Source: Stenotrophomonas sp. 704A1 (GTDB taxonomy: Bacteria; Pseudomonadota; Gammaproteobacteria; Xanthomonadales; Xanthomonadaceae). From it: a stretch of 64,000 nt of DNA. Made by a program: the position numbers and the translations under genes. This document shows positions 45,993-55,858 of the stretch, piece by piece. The notes beneath the pieces are model-generated. The model made no database searches. It worked only from the letters and a program-made list of their open reading frames with translations, and had not been told where the DNA came from. Numbering within the stretch: position 1 is the first letter of the stretch; every line of letters starts with the position of its first letter. The stretch spans positions 1,327,501-1,391,500 of the forward strand of contig NZ_CP130831.1 of the NCBI RefSeq assembly GCF_030549525.1. The letters are read 5' to 3'.

Positions 45993-46667
45993 TCACCGGT
46001 CCCGGCGCGAGGCCAACCGGTCCGCCAGCCGGGTCGGCTCCGGCAGCCGATAGCCGCGCAGCGTGCGCTGCACCCAATGCAGCGCGGTATCGGCGCTGAC
46101 CCGGTGGCCACCGGCCACGAACAGTGGCTTGCAGCGCACCTTGCTGCGCAGCACCCAGCCCAGCTGCTCGTCACCGTCCATCAGCGGGGTATGCGCGCCG
46201 GCGTCGGCGGCCGGCTCGACAAAGCAGCCCACCAGTTTCGACTTGGCCACACCGATGCTCGGCAGGTCGGTCACCACGCCCAGGTGGGCTGCGATGCCGA
46301 GCCGGCGCGGATGGCTGATGCCATGGCCATCGACGAACACCAGGTCCGGCGTGCGCGGCAGCAATGACAGCGCGGCCAGCAATGCCGGCAGTTCGCGGAA
46401 ACTGAGCAGGCCGGGGATGTAGGGCATCACCGTGGGGATGCGGGCGATTTCCTGCGCCACCGGCTGCAGGGTCTGCGCGTCAAGCAGGACCGCCGCAGCG
46501 CGGGTGATCGCGCCGTCCTCCTCGAACCCGACATCCAGCCCGGCCAGCCAGCGCACCGGGTCGGGCAGCCGGTCCTGCCGCTGCACGCGGGTGGCCAGCT
46601 GCTTCTGCTGTTCGCGGGCGGCACTGACGCTGCCTTCCCAGCGCCCGGGGTCGATCAGTGTATTCAT
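45993..46667 (-). CDS. nfi: Endonuclease V (deoxyinosine 3' endonuclease)
   Basis: 224 residues. Endonuclease V nicks DNA near deaminated adenine (hypoxanthine) to start alternative excision repair. Catalytic and wedge motifs are present: AGLDVGF with the first metal Asp near residue 44, [12 protein letters not shown] with the PYIP wedge, and [15 protein letters not shown] with the second metal-binding Asp. The C-terminal half has SIGVAKSKL, the substrate-binding loop. It is divergent from gpmA. Confidence 0.95.
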   Translation of the reverse strand: MNTLIDPGRWEGSVSAAREQQKQLATRVQRQDRLPDPVRWLAGLDVGFEEDGAITRAAAVLLDAQTLQPVAQEIARIPTVMPYIPGLLSFRELPALLAALSLLPRTPDLVFVDGHGISHPRRLGIAAHLGVVTDLPSIGVAKSKLVGCFVEPAADAGAHTPLMDGDEQLGWVLRSKVRCKPLFVAGGHRVSADTALHWVQRTLRGYRLPEPTRLADRLASRRDR

Positions 46668-46761
46668 CGGCTACAGGATGGCATCCACACCGCCACGGCG
46701 CGGTGAGCGGGCGCCGGGGCTACAATGGCGCCCTGCCTTTCCTCGCGTTGGAGACCCTGCA

Positions 46762-47511
46762 GTGACCCGTAAACTCGTACTGTTGCGCCATGGCCAGAGC
46801 CAGTGGAACCTGGACAACCGTTTCACTGGCTGGGTCGATGTCGACCTGACCGAGCAGGGGCGCCGGGAAGCGGCCGCCGCCGGCCGCCTGATGCGCGAGG
46901 AAGGCCTGCAGTTCGACGTCGCCCACACCTCGGTGCTCAAGCGCGCCATCCACACCCTGCAGGGGGCGCTGGCCGAGCTGGAGCAGGACTGGCTGCCGGT
47001 GAACAAGTCCTGGCGCCTCAACGAGCGCCACTACGGCGGGCTGCAGGGCCTGGACAAGGCCGAGACCGCCGCCAAGCACGGCGAGGACCAGGTCAAGGTA
47101 TGGCGCCGTTCGTACGACATCCCGCCGCCGGCCATGGACCTGGAAGATCCGGGCCACCCGATCCACGACCGTCGTTACGCCGGCCTGGACCGCAACGCGC
47201 TGCCGGGCACCGAATCGCTGGCGACCACGCTGGATCGCGTGCTGCCGTACTGGCACGACGCCATCGCGCCGCAGCTGAAGGACGGCAAGACCGTGCTGGT
47301 CACCGCCCACGGCAATTCGCTGCGCGCGCTGTACAAGTACCTCAACAACGTGTCGCGCGAGGAAATCCTCGAGCTGAACATCCCGACCGGCATCCCGCTG
47401 CTGTTCGAGTTGAATGACGACCTGACGGTGAAATCGTTCCGCTACCTGGGCGACCCGGAAGCGGCGCGCAAGGCCGCTGAAGCCGTGGCCAACCAGGGCA
47501 AGGCGAAATAA
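46762..47511 (+). CDS. gpmA: 2,3-bisphosphoglycerate-dependent phosphoglycerate mutase
   Basis: 249 residues. GpmA interconverts 3- and 2-phosphoglycerate in glycolysis. The start is the GTG at 46762 ([16 protein letters not shown]), with GGAG upstream; the frame is open much further upstream but antisense to nfi. The RHG motif near residue 9 holds the phosphorylated His; Glu in [13 protein letters not shown] and the second His in [11 protein letters not shown] complete the active site. A TACAAT lies about 40 bases upstream as a probable -10 element. A strong terminator follows. Confidence 0.96.
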
Positions 47512-47516
47512 CAACG

Positions 47517-47546
47517 AAGGGCCGGCGCAAGCCGGCCTTTCCTTTT
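47517..47546 (+). terminator. Intrinsic terminator of gpmA
   Basis: The stem from AAGGGCCGGC (47517-47526) to GCCGGCCTTT (47531-47540), with loop GCAA, is followed by CCTTTT. Confidence 0.85.
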
Positions 47547-47638
47547 GTAGCGTCGAGCCATGCTCGACTGCTCTCTGTCCCGGGTTCATGACCACTGCGG
47601 CAAGAGACCAACAGCAGTCGAGCACGGCTCGACTCTAC
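47547..47638. repeat. SMAG variant elements, inverted pair (GTCGAGC subfamily)
   Basis: GTAGCGTCGAGCCATGCTCGAC (from 47547) faces a reverse copy ending in CTAC (47615-47638). The stem sequence is TCGAGC rather than GCCGGGC, so it is a distinct SMAG subfamily. The pair could fold as one hairpin. Confidence 0.8.
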
Positions 47639-47720
47639 AGAAGCGGTGCCCTGTGACCTTTGGCGGTCCCTGCCGTGGGCCTGCCCGGCTACCCTGTGAG
47701 ATTACCCGCAGGAGCGCCTC

Positions 47721-49814
47721 ATGAACTTCCGCAACCTGGCCCCGCTGGGCCTGACCATCGCCATCGCTGCCTCGCTGGCCGCCTGTGGCAAGAATGAAAC
47801 CGCGCCGGCCGCCAGTGCCGATGCCAAGCCGGCCTTCGACCAGTCGCAGATCAAGACCGCGCTGATCAGCCTCAACAGCGCCGATCTGGATCCGGCCATT
47901 TCGGCCTGTACCGACCTCAATGGCTTCGTCAACAGCAAGTGGCTGAAGGCCAACCCGGTGCCGGGTGACCAGACCACCTGGGGCAGCTTCGAGATCCTGC
48001 GCGAGCGCTCGCTGGAAGTGCAGCACGCACTGGTGCAGCAGGCTGCCGCCAGCCAGGCCAAGGCCGGCTCGGTGGAAGCCAAGATCGGTGACATCTGGAA
48101 GACCGGCAACGACGAAGCGAAGATCGAGGCCGCCGGCCTGGCGCCGCTGCAGCCGACGCTGGACAAGATCAGCGCGCTGAACGACACCGCCGCCATCACC
48201 CAGTACCTGCGCGACAGCCAGGCGCAGGGCCAGGGCGTGCTGTTCTCGCTGTTTGCCAATGCCGATTACAAGGATTCGGCCAACGTCATCGCCTACGTCG
48301 GCCAGGGCGGCCTCGGCCTGCCGGAGAAGGGTTACTACTTCGACGAGGCGCAGGCCAGGATCCGCGACGCCTACGTGGCCTACATCGCCCAGGTGCTGAC
48401 CCTGTCCGGCGTGGACGCTGCACAGGCGGCCGAGCAGGCCAAGGCCGTGATGGCCTTCGAAACCCGCCTGGCCAAGGCGTCGATGTCGCGCATCGAAATG
48501 CGTGATCCGGCCAAGCGCTACAACCCGCTCAGCGCCGCCGACGCCGACAGGCTGACCCCGAATTTCAGCTGGACCGCGCTGTTCGACACCCTGAAGGTGC
48601 CGGCCGCGCAGAAGTTCTCGCTGGCCCAGCCGGGCTTCTTCGGTGAAATGGACAAGATGCTCGCCGATGTGCCGGCCAGCACCTGGCAGGCCTACCTGCG
48701 CTTCCACACCATCGACGACGCCTCGCCGTACCTGAGCAGCCCGTTCGAGAAGGCCAGCTTCGATTTCTACGGCACCACCCTGCGTGGCCAGCAGGAAATG
48801 CAGCCGCGCTGGAAGCGCGTGCTGGAGTCGGTGAACGGTGGCATGGGTGAAGCGCTCGGCCAGCTGTATGTCGATGCCGTGTTCCCGGCCGAGTCGAAGG
48901 TCGCCATGCAGCACCTGGTGGAAAACCTGTCGGTGGCGCTGAAGGCACGTCTGGAACAGCTGCCGTGGATGGGCGAGGAAACCAAAAAGAAGGCGCTGGA
49001 GAAGTGGGCCAGCTTCACCCCGAAGATCGGTTACCCGGACAAGTGGCGTGACTGGGCGGGCCTGCAGACCAACGGCGACAGCTACCTGGGCAACATGCAG
49101 GCGGCGCGTGCGTTCAACTACCGCTACATGCTGGACAAGATCGGCAAGCCGGTGGACAAGACCGAGTGGGGCATGACCCCGCAGACGGTCAATGCGTACT
49201 ACAACGCCACCAAGAACGAAATCGTGTTCCCGGCGGCGATCCTGCAGGCGCCGTTCTTCGACGCCAAGGCCGATCCGGCGCTGAACTACGGCGGCATCGG
49301 TGCGGTCATCGGCCACGAGATGATGCACGGCTACGACGACTCGGGCAGCCAGTTCGCCGCCAACGGCAACTTCGACAACTGGTGGACCGACAGCGACCGC
49401 AAGGCCTTCACCGAACGCACCGACCAGCTGGTGGCGCAGTTCGACGGCTACGAGTCGGTGCCGGGCGTGTTCGTGAAGGGCAAGCTGACTCTGGGCGAGA
49501 ACATCGGCGACCTCGGCGGCCTGACCGTGGCCTACGACGCACTGCAGATGGCGCTGAAGGAAGACCCGAAGGCGAATGTCGAGGTGGATGGCCACAGCCA
49601 GGACCAGCGCTTCTTCATGAACTGGGCCACGGTATGGCGCCGCAACTTCACCGACGGCGAGCTGCGCGTGCGCCTGAACACCGATCCGCACGCACCGGCC
49701 AACTTCCGTGCCAACGGTGCGCCGTCGAACATGCCGTCGTTCGCCGCGGCGTTCCAGTGCAAGGCCGGCGACGCGATGGTGCGTGCCGACGACAAGCGCG
49801 TGGTGATCTGGTAA
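47721..49814 (+). CDS. M13 family metallopeptidase (PepO/neprilysin-like), lipoprotein
   Basis: 697 residues. The N-terminus ends in a lipobox, SLAAC, with Cys near residue 22, so it is probably a membrane-anchored periplasmic lipoprotein. The zinc site is HEMMH at 532-536 with the third ligand Glu593 in LTLGENIGDLGG; NAYYNATKNEIVFPAAI near 495 is the M13 substrate-binding segment, and RVRLNTDPHAPANFRANG near 660 is also conserved. It degrades small peptides. A clear terminator follows. Confidence 0.93.
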   Translation: MNFRNLAPLGLTIAIAASLAACGKNETAPAASADAKPAFDQSQIKTALISLNSADLDPAISACTDLNGFVNSKWLKANPVPGDQTTWGSFEILRERSLEVQHALVQQAAASQAKAGSVEAKIGDIWKTGNDEAKIEAAGLAPLQPTLDKISALNDTAAITQYLRDSQAQGQGVLFSLFANADYKDSANVIAYVGQGGLGLPEKGYYFDEAQARIRDAYVAYIAQVLTLSGVDAAQAAEQAKAVMAFETRLAKASMSRIEMRDPAKRYNPLSAADADRLTPNFSWTALFDTLKVPAAQKFSLAQPGFFGEMDKMLADVPASTWQAYLRFHTIDDASPYLSSPFEKASFDFYGTTLRGQQEMQPRWKRVLESVNGGMGEALGQLYVDAVFPAESKVAMQHLVENLSVALKARLEQLPWMGEETKKKALEKWASFTPKIGYPDKWRDWAGLQTNGDSYLGNMQAARAFNYRYMLDKIGKPVDKTEWGMTPQTVNAYYNATKNEIVFPAAILQAPFFDAKADPALNYGGIGAVIGHEMMHGYDDSGSQFAANGNFDNWWTDSDRKAFTERTDQLVAQFDGYESVPGVFVKGKLTLGENIGDLGGLTVAYDALQMALKEDPKANVEVDGHSQDQRFFMNWATVWRRNFTDGELRVRLNTDPHAPANFRANGAPSNMPSFAAAFQCKAGDAMVRADDKRVVIW

Positions 49815-49839
49815 CCGATCGCCGCAGATGGGTGATGCG

Positions 49840-49869
49840 AAAGGCCCGGCGAACGCCGGGCCTTTTTTC
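49840..49869 (+). terminator. Intrinsic terminator of the M13 peptidase gene
   Basis: AAGGCCCGGC (49841-49850) pairs with GCCGGGCCTT around GAAC and runs into TTTTTT. One of the best rho-independent terminators in the window. Confidence 0.9.
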
Positions 49870-49879
49870 TGTCCGCGCG

Positions 49880-49903
49880 GTGGTGCCCGGCCATGCCCGG
49901 CGG
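49880..49903. repeat. Degenerate SMAG element
   Basis: GTGGTGCCCGGCCATGCCCGG, a diverged SMAG unit between the peptidase terminator and the HD-GYP gene. Confidence 0.5.
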
Positions 49904-49906
49904 ATC

Positions 49907-50533
49907 TCAGGCCAGCGCCGGTTCGCGCCTGAGCATGCTGTGGAAGCGGCCCAGCACGTAGGGATCGATCAGTCCGCCGGCCTGTTCCTGCAGGATCCGC
50001 ACCACCGTTTCATGTTCCATCGCCGCGCGGTACGGGCGCGCGCTGGTCATGGCATCGTAGGCATCGGCAATGGTGACGATGCGCGCGCCCAGCGGAATGG
50101 CCTCGCCCTGCAGGCCATCGGGATAGCCACTGCCGTCGAAGGCTTCGTGGTGGGCACGGATCAGCCGTGCGACCGGCGTGGCGTCGCTGCGACCGGTGGC
50201 CAGGAAGATATGCTCGCCGCGCACCGGATGTTCGCGCATGATCGCGCGCTCTTCCTCGGTGTGCCGGCGTGGGCTCAACAGCACCTCGTCGGGAATGCCG
50301 ATCTTGCCGATGTCATGGAAGCGGGCCGCCAGGCCGATCTGCGCACAGGCAGCTTCGTCCTGATCGCAATGGCTGGCCAGGCATCGCGCCAGCAGGCCGA
50401 CACGGTCGCAATGGTGGCGGGTATAGGCATCACGCATCTGCAGTGTCATCGACAGGGCGTCGATCAGGCAGGCCTGCGCATGCAGAAGATCGGGAGGTCT
50501 GGAATGGGGCATCGGAACGGGCGGCGCGGACAA
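49907..50533 (-). CDS. HD-GYP domain protein (probable c-di-GMP phosphodiesterase)
   Basis: 208 residues, a stand-alone HD-GYP domain without receiver or sensor. HHCDRVG near residue 40, FHDIGKIGIPD near 72, HEAFDGSGYPDGLQG near 128 and IADAYDAMTSARPY near 152 contain all the expected metal ligands and the GYP motif, so it should hydrolyse c-di-GMP. A start at 50512 (MPHSRPPDLL) is also possible. It could oppose the globin-coupled cyclase encoded 8 kb away. Confidence 0.88.
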   Translation of the reverse strand: MSAPPVPMPHSRPPDLLHAQACLIDALSMTLQMRDAYTRHHCDRVGLLARCLASHCDQDEAACAQIGLAARFHDIGKIGIPDEVLLSPRRHTEEERAIMREHPVRGEHIFLATGRSDATPVARLIRAHHEAFDGSGYPDGLQGEAIPLGARIVTIADAYDAMTSARPYRAAMEHETVVRILQEQAGGLIDPYVLGRFHSMLRREPALA

Positions 50534-50726
50534 TCAGCGCTTGAACGGAAAGGCCCGCGACAGCGGGCCGGGGCAGGGCGGCGCATAGGGTACCCGCAAC
50601 TGCGCGCTGCGCAGTGCGTGCACTGCGTCGCGTGGGGTCGTGCGTTCAGCCGCCGCGGCCGTGCCGGCGCCGCGGCCACGCATGCGACGCCTGCCGCCCG
50701 CGGCAAACAGGCATCGCAACCACCGG

Positions 50727-53700
50727 TCAGCGCACGGCCAGGGTCAGCAGCAGGGCGCGGGCGGCGTTGAAGCGATCCTCGGGCAGCGGCAGCGGGTGCT
50801 TGATGCGCAGCTTGTCCGGCCCGTCCATGGCGTACAGGTTCGGCTGCTTCTGGATCAGCTGGATCACCGCCATCGGGTCGATGTTCGGCTTGGACTCGAA
50901 CACGATGCGGCCGCCGTTCTCGCCCAGGTCCAGCTTGCGGATGCCCAGCGTGTTGGCCTGCAGCTTCAGTTCGGCGATGGCGAACAGATGCTTGGCGGCG
51001 TCGGGCAGCAGGCCGAAGCGGTCGATCATCTCCACCTGCAGCTCGCGCAGCGCATCACTGTCACGCGCGCTGGAAATGCGCTTGTACAGGGTCAGGCGGG
51101 TATGCACGTCGGGCAGGTAGTCTTCCGGAATCAAGGCCGGGACGTGCAGCTCGACCTCGGCGCCGCGCACTTCCTCGCCGGCATCCAGGTCAGGCAGCTT
51201 GCCCTGCTTGATGCTGCGCACCGCGCGCTCCAGCAGTTCGGTGTACAGGCTGAAGCCCACCTCGGCCATCTGCCCGCTCTGGTCCTCGCCGAGCAGTTCA
51301 CCGGCACCGCGGATCTCCAGATCGTGCGTGGCCAGGGTGAAGCCGGCACCCAGTTCGTCCATCGAAGCGATCGCTTCCAGGCGCTTTTCCGCATCCGGGG
51401 TGATCGAACGCCGGTCCGGCGCGACCAGGTAGGCGTAGGCGCGGTGGTGCGAACGGCCGACACGGCCGCGCAGCTGGTGCAGCTGGGCCAGGCCGAAGCG
51501 GTCGGCGCGGTTGATGATGATGGTGTTGGCGTTGGGGATGTCGATGCCCGATTCGATGATCGTGGTCGACAGCAGCACGTTGAAGCGCTGCTTCTGGAAG
51601 TCCAGCATCACCTTTTCCAGTTCGCGCTCGGGCATCTGCCCGTGCGCCACGCCGATGCGCGCCTCGGGCACCAGCTCGGACAGTTCGCGCTGCATGCGGC
51701 CGATGCTTTCCACGTCGTTGTGCAGGAAATACAGCTGGCCACCGCGTGCCAGCTCGCGCTGGAAGGCTTCGCGCAGCAGCGCGTTGTCCCACTGGGTGAT
51801 GAAGGTCTGCACCGCCAGCCGGTTCGGTGGCGGCGTGGCGATGATCGACAGGTCGCGCAGGCCGGCCATGGCCATGTTGAGCGTGCGCGGGATCGGCGTG
51901 GCGGTCAGGGTCAGCAGGTGCACGTTGGCGCGCAGCGCTTTCAGCGCCTCCTTCTGGCGTACGCCGAAACGCTGCTCCTCGTCGACGATGACCATGCCCA
52001 GGTCCTTGAACTTCACGTCCGGCTGCAGCAGGCGATGGGTACCGACGATGACGTCGATGGTGCCCGCAGCCACCTTCTCCAGCTCGGCCTTGATCTCCTT
52101 GGTGCTCTTGAACCGCGACAGTACCTCGACCTTCATCGGGTAGTCGGCGAAGCGGTCGCGGAAATTGCGGTAGTGCTGTTCGGCCAGCAGCGTGGTCGGC
52201 ACCAGCACGGCCACCTGCTTGCCGGCACTGGCGGCGGCGAACGCCGCGCGCACGGCCACTTCGGTCTTGCCGAAGCCGACGTCACCGCAGACCACCCGGT
52301 CCATCGGCTGGCTGCTGGCCAGGTCGCGCAGGGTGGCCTCGATCGCGGCCAGCTGGTCCGGGGTCTCCTCGAACGGGAAGCCGGCGGCGAACGGCTCGTA
52401 CATGGCGCGGTCCACCTGCAGCGCCAGACCGGCACGTGCCTGGCGGCGGGCCTGGATCTCCAGCAGTTCGGCGGCCACGTCGCGTACCTTTTCGGCAGCC
52501 TTGCGCTTGGCCTTGCTCCACTGCTCGCCCCCCAGTGAATGCAGCGGCGCGGTTTCGGCCGAGGCGCCGGAGTAGCGGCTGATCAGGTGCAGCTGGGCGA
52601 CCGGCACATACAGGCGGTCACCCTTGGCATATTCGATTTCGAGGAACTCGCCGGGCATGCCGCCGACGTCCATCGCGATCAGCCCACGGTAGCGGCCGAC
52701 GCCATGGTCCTCATGCACGATCGGCGCGCCTTCGGTCAGCTCGCCGAGGTCGCGGATGATCGCTTCGGGTTCGCGTCCGGCACGGCGCGTGCGGCGGGTG
52801 CTGCCGGCGCGTTCGGGGAACAGCTGGCGCTCGGTCAGCACCGCAATATGCGGAGTGTCCAGCGCGAAGCCATCTTCCAGCGGCGCCACGGCGATCGCGA
52901 AGCGCGCATCGCTGGCCAGGAACGCCGGCAGGTCGGCCACCACCGGCGGCTTCAGCTCGGCGGCCTGCAGCACTTCCAGCAGCGCCTCACGGCGGCCGGG
53001 TGAATCGGCCGCGATCAGCACCCGGCCGGGGTAGTGGCCGAGGAAGGATTTCAGTGCGTCGCCGGCGGGCGCTTCGCGCGCGGCCACCGGCAACGGCGGC
53101 AGCGGCTGGTCGCCCAGCGCGTGCGCATCGGCGATGCGCGCATGGTCGGCGCCCCAGACTTCGATGCGCGGCGCGTCGTTCAGGCGTTCGCGCAGCAGGT
53201 CCGGCGACAGGTACAGCGCCGACGGCGGCAGCAGCGGCCGTTCCACATCGTGGCGGCGCTGTTCATAGCGTTCGCCGGTCTGCGCCCAGAACGTATCGGC
53301 GGCTTCGGCGGCCCCACTGCAGACCACGGTCAGGCTGCCTTCGGGCAGGTAGTCGAACAGGGTCGCGGTGCGTTCGAAGAACAACGGCAGGTAGTACTCG
53401 ATGCCGGCCGGTGCCAGGCCCGATTTCAGGTCCTGGTACAGCGAACTGCGCCGGGTATCGACATCGAAGCGCTCACGCAGGGTGGCCAGCACGCGGGCGA
53501 TGCTGGCCTCGTCCATCGGCACTTCGCGGCCGGGCAGCATGTGGACCGCCTCGACCCTGTCCAGCGAGCGCTGGGTTTCCGGATCGAACGCACGGATCGA
53601 ATCGATGTCCTCGTCCAGCAGCTCGACCCGCAGCGGCTCCTCGGCGCCCATCGGGTAGACGTCGAGCAGGCCGCCGCGCACCGCGAAGTCGCCCGGATCC

Positions 53701-54191
53701 ATCACCTGCGGCACGTTGCGGTAACCGGCGCTTTCAAGCCGGCGCTTCTCCGCTTCCAGGTCCAGCCGCTGCCCGACCTTCAGGTCGAAGCTGCCACCGA
53801 TCACGTAGCTGCGGGGCGCCAGCTGCTGCAGCAGCGTCTGCACCGGCACCACCACCAGACCGCGCTTCAGCGTGGGCAGGCGGTGCAGGGCCGACAGGCG
53901 CTGCGAGATGATGTCCGGGTGCGGGCTGAAGCGGTCGTAGGGCAGCGTTTCCCAATCGGGGAAGGCCACCACCGGCAGGCTGGGGTCAGCGCCGAGCAGG
54001 GTGTGCAGATCGGCTTCGAGCTGGTTGGCGCCGTGGTTGTCACGCGCGGCCACCAGCAGCGGGGCGTCGTGCGCGCGCGCGGCCTGGGCCAGGTACCAGG
54101 CCAGGGCGGTCGGCGATGCGGGGGCGCGCCACCAGGCGCGAAGCTGGCCGGCACGAGGCAGCGGCGGGGCGGGGTATGAGGTACGCGACAT
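50727..54191 (-). CDS. mfd: Transcription-repair coupling factor Mfd
   Basis: 1154 residues, full length. Mfd removes RNA polymerase stalled at DNA lesions and recruits UvrA. From N- to C-terminus: a UvrB-homology region (1-350), the RNA polymerase-interacting domain (about 480-545, GAPIVHEDHGVGRYRGL), the RecG-like motor with Walker A GDVGFGKTE near 635 and DEEQRFG near 735, the TRG motif region (after 920), and a C-terminal autoinhibitory domain. The start at 54191 is MSRTSYPAPPLP. A large antisense frame on the other strand is a GC-driven shadow. Confidence 0.97.
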   Translation of the reverse strand: MSRTSYPAPPLPRAGQLRAWWRAPASPTALAWYLAQAARAHDAPLLVAARDNHGANQLEADLHTLLGADPSLPVVAFPDWETLPYDRFSPHPDIISQRLSALHRLPTLKRGLVVVPVQTLLQQLAPRSYVIGGSFDLKVGQRLDLEAEKRRLESAGYRNVPQVMDPGDFAVRGGLLDVYPMGAEEPLRVELLDEDIDSIRAFDPETQRSLDRVEAVHMLPGREVPMDEASIARVLATLRERFDVDTRRSSLYQDLKSGLAPAGIEYYLPLFFERTATLFDYLPEGSLTVVCSGAAEAADTFWAQTGERYEQRRHDVERPLLPPSALYLSPDLLRERLNDAPRIEVWGADHARIADAHALGDQPLPPLPVAAREAPAGDALKSFLGHYPGRVLIAADSPGRREALLEVLQAAELKPPVVADLPAFLASDARFAIAVAPLEDGFALDTPHIAVLTERQLFPERAGSTRRTRRAGREPEAIIRDLGELTEGAPIVHEDHGVGRYRGLIAMDVGGMPGEFLEIEYAKGDRLYVPVAQLHLISRYSGASAETAPLHSLGGEQWSKAKRKAAEKVRDVAAELLEIQARRQARAGLALQVDRAMYEPFAAGFPFEETPDQLAAIEATLRDLASSQPMDRVVCGDVGFGKTEVAVRAAFAAASAGKQVAVLVPTTLLAEQHYRNFRDRFADYPMKVEVLSRFKSTKEIKAELEKVAAGTIDVIVGTHRLLQPDVKFKDLGMVIVDEEQRFGVRQKEALKALRANVHLLTLTATPIPRTLNMAMAGLRDLSIIATPPPNRLAVQTFITQWDNALLREAFQRELARGGQLYFLHNDVESIGRMQRELSELVPEARIGVAHGQMPERELEKVMLDFQKQRFNVLLSTTIIESGIDIPNANTIIINRADRFGLAQLHQLRGRVGRSHHRAYAYLVAPDRRSITPDAEKRLEAIASMDELGAGFTLATHDLEIRGAGELLGEDQSGQMAEVGFSLYTELLERAVRSIKQGKLPDLDAGEEVRGAEVELHVPALIPEDYLPDVHTRLTLYKRISSARDSDALRELQVEMIDRFGLLPDAAKHLFAIAELKLQANTLGIRKLDLGENGGRIVFESKPNIDPMAVIQLIQKQPNLYAMDGPDKLRIKHPLPLPEDRFNAARALLLTLAVR

Positions 54192-54243
54192 GGACCGCCG
54201 ATCTTAACAGATGCCCTTGTCGTGACCGTGTGCGTAAGGTCGC

Positions 54244-54312
54244 GGTAGCGCCGGGCCATGCCCGGCGAACGTCGCGGTTGGGTCGGCACGCCGGGCAGGG
54301 CCCGGCGCTACC
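54244..54312. repeat. SMAG elements, inverted pair
   Basis: Forward unit 54244-54267 and reverse unit 54289-54312, ending in GCTACC directly before the stop of the GNAT gene. They can form a long hairpin between the GNAT and mfd. Confidence 0.85.
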
Positions 54313-54858
54313 TCAGTTGTCCAGCTCCAGCACCATCCGCACCAGGCCTTCGGCACCGTTGGGGTGCGGCACCGGCTTGAAGCCCAGCGAGGCGGCCAGC
54401 TGCTTCATCGGCTCGTTCTCGGCGGCCACGTCGCCATACAGGCGATCGAGGTACTTGCCACGGCCCCACTTGACCAGCTTGCGCATCAGCTGCCGGCCCA
54501 GGCCCTGGCCGATCAGGAAGCGGCTGATCAGGATCGCGTACTCGGCTTCGCGGGTACCGGGGATGATCGAGGCGCGGGCGACCGCACCGACCACGGCTTC
54601 ACCGGCCGGCAGCGACTCGGCGGCGACCAGGGTGATTTCGGTCTTGGGATTGGGGTGGGTCAGGCGCTGGGTCGTCTCCGGCGACAGCTCGGTGACCGCC
54701 TGCAGGAAACGATCACGGATTTCTTCCGGCCCGAACAGGCTGAACGCGGCCTGCAGCGGCGCGCCGTCTTCCGGGCGGATGGGGCGGATCAGCAGCTCGT
54801 GGCCGCTGGGAGCCTTGAAGATCTCATGCCAGGGCGGCATGCGGTTGCGAGTGGCCAT
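54313..54858 (-). CDS. GNAT family N-acetyltransferase
   Basis: 181 residues. The acetyl-CoA-binding motif A is RFLIGQGLGRQLMRKLVKWG near residue 115-135, with the preceding strand EAEYAILI and the following motif B GDVAAENEPMKQLAASLGFK. The N-terminal part (IRPIRPEDGAPLQAAF, then FLQAVTELSPETTQRL) resembles GNAT domains of the Pat/acyl-CoA-linked type, but this protein is a lone domain. The acceptor is unknown. Confidence 0.85.
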   Translation of the reverse strand: MATRNRMPPWHEIFKAPSGHELLIRPIRPEDGAPLQAAFSLFGPEEIRDRFLQAVTELSPETTQRLTHPNPKTEITLVAAESLPAGEAVVGAVARASIIPGTREAEYAILISRFLIGQGLGRQLMRKLVKWGRGKYLDRLYGDVAAENEPMKQLAASLGFKPVPHPNGAEGLVRMVLELDN

Positions 54859-54953
54859 ACCGGGTGATTCCTTGGTGGTCCATCGATTGTGGCATCACCG
54901 GGGCTGCATTCCGTGAACGAAAGGCTCACGGCGGTACAGCCTCGTGAAGGCCG

Positions 54954-55811
54954 TTATTCGGGCGCTTTGAGCCAATCCAGGCGGGTGCTGGCACCGGGTT
55001 CACCCAGGTGCTGGCGCAGGGCCGGCAGGGCCGGGCCGACCACCCGGTCGAACTGCCAGGGCGCGTTGAGCACCAGCATGCCGCTGCCGTTGAGGCGCAG
55101 GGGCGAGTCGTCCGGACGCACCAGGAACTCGATGGTCAGCGCGGACTTCACCGGCAGCGCGGTGGCCTTGCGCAGGAAGTGCAGGATGGTGCGCCGCTGC
55201 TTGATCGGGAACCAGACTGCACAGGTCGCCTGCGGCCAGCGCGCCAGGGTCTCGGCGAGGGCGGCCAGGATCGCCTGGTACTCGGCATCCTGCGCCTCAT
55301 ACGGCGGGTCGATCAGGACCAGGCCGCGGCCGATCTTGCTGCCATTGGCCTTGGGCGGCAGCAGCGAACGCAGCAGTGCATAACCGTTGCCCGGGTGCAC
55401 GCCCACCCGGCTGTCGTGGGCGAACAGCGTCTTCAACGCGCCCGCTTCGTCTTCCTGCAGCTCGCAGACCGCCATGCGGTCCTGTGCGCGCATGGCCTGG
55501 GCGGTCAGCAGCGGCGAGCCCGGGTAGGTGATCATCGCGCCCACCGGATTGTCGGCCTGCACCGCTTTGAGGTAGCGCTCGACCACCTCCGGCAGCTTCG
55601 GCTGGGCCATCAGCCGCATGACCCCCGACTCGGCCTCCAGCGTCTTGCGGCTCTCTTCGCTGGCCAGCAGGTAGCGGCCGGCACCGCCGTGGGTGTCGAG
55701 CACGAAGAACGGGCTGTCCTTGCGCTTGAAGCTGTCGATCAGGGCCAACTGCACGATGTGCTTGAGGACATCGGCGTGGTTGCCGGCGTGGAAGGCGTGG
55801 CGATAGTTCAT
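54954..55811 (-). CDS. rlmJ: 23S rRNA (adenine(2030)-N6)-methyltransferase RlmJ
   Basis: 285 residues. MNYRHAFHAGNHADVLKHIV is the diagnostic N-terminus of RlmJ, which methylates A2030 of 23S rRNA. The SAM-binding loop is FVLDTHGGAGRY near residue 37, and the catalytic motif is LIDPPYEAQ (D-P-P-Y) near 165. It stands divergently from creB with only 47 bases between the two starts, so their promoters must overlap. Confidence 0.95.
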   Translation of the reverse strand: MNYRHAFHAGNHADVLKHIVQLALIDSFKRKDSPFFVLDTHGGAGRYLLASEESRKTLEAESGVMRLMAQPKLPEVVERYLKAVQADNPVGAMITYPGSPLLTAQAMRAQDRMAVCELQEDEAGALKTLFAHDSRVGVHPGNGYALLRSLLPPKANGSKIGRGLVLIDPPYEAQDAEYQAILAALAETLARWPQATCAVWFPIKQRRTILHFLRKATALPVKSALTIEFLVRPDDSPLRLNGSGMLVLNAPWQFDRVVGPALPALRQHLGEPGASTRLDWLKAPE

Positions 55812-55858
55812 GGGCGGCAGTGTACGGGGCGGCGGCCGCAGCGGCTATGCTGCGGCCC

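Noticed and set aside
46432..46761. 110-codon N-terminal extension of gpmA
   Set aside because: It is entirely antisense to nfi, and the RHG-containing family N-terminus begins at the GTG at 46762 behind a ribosome-binding site.
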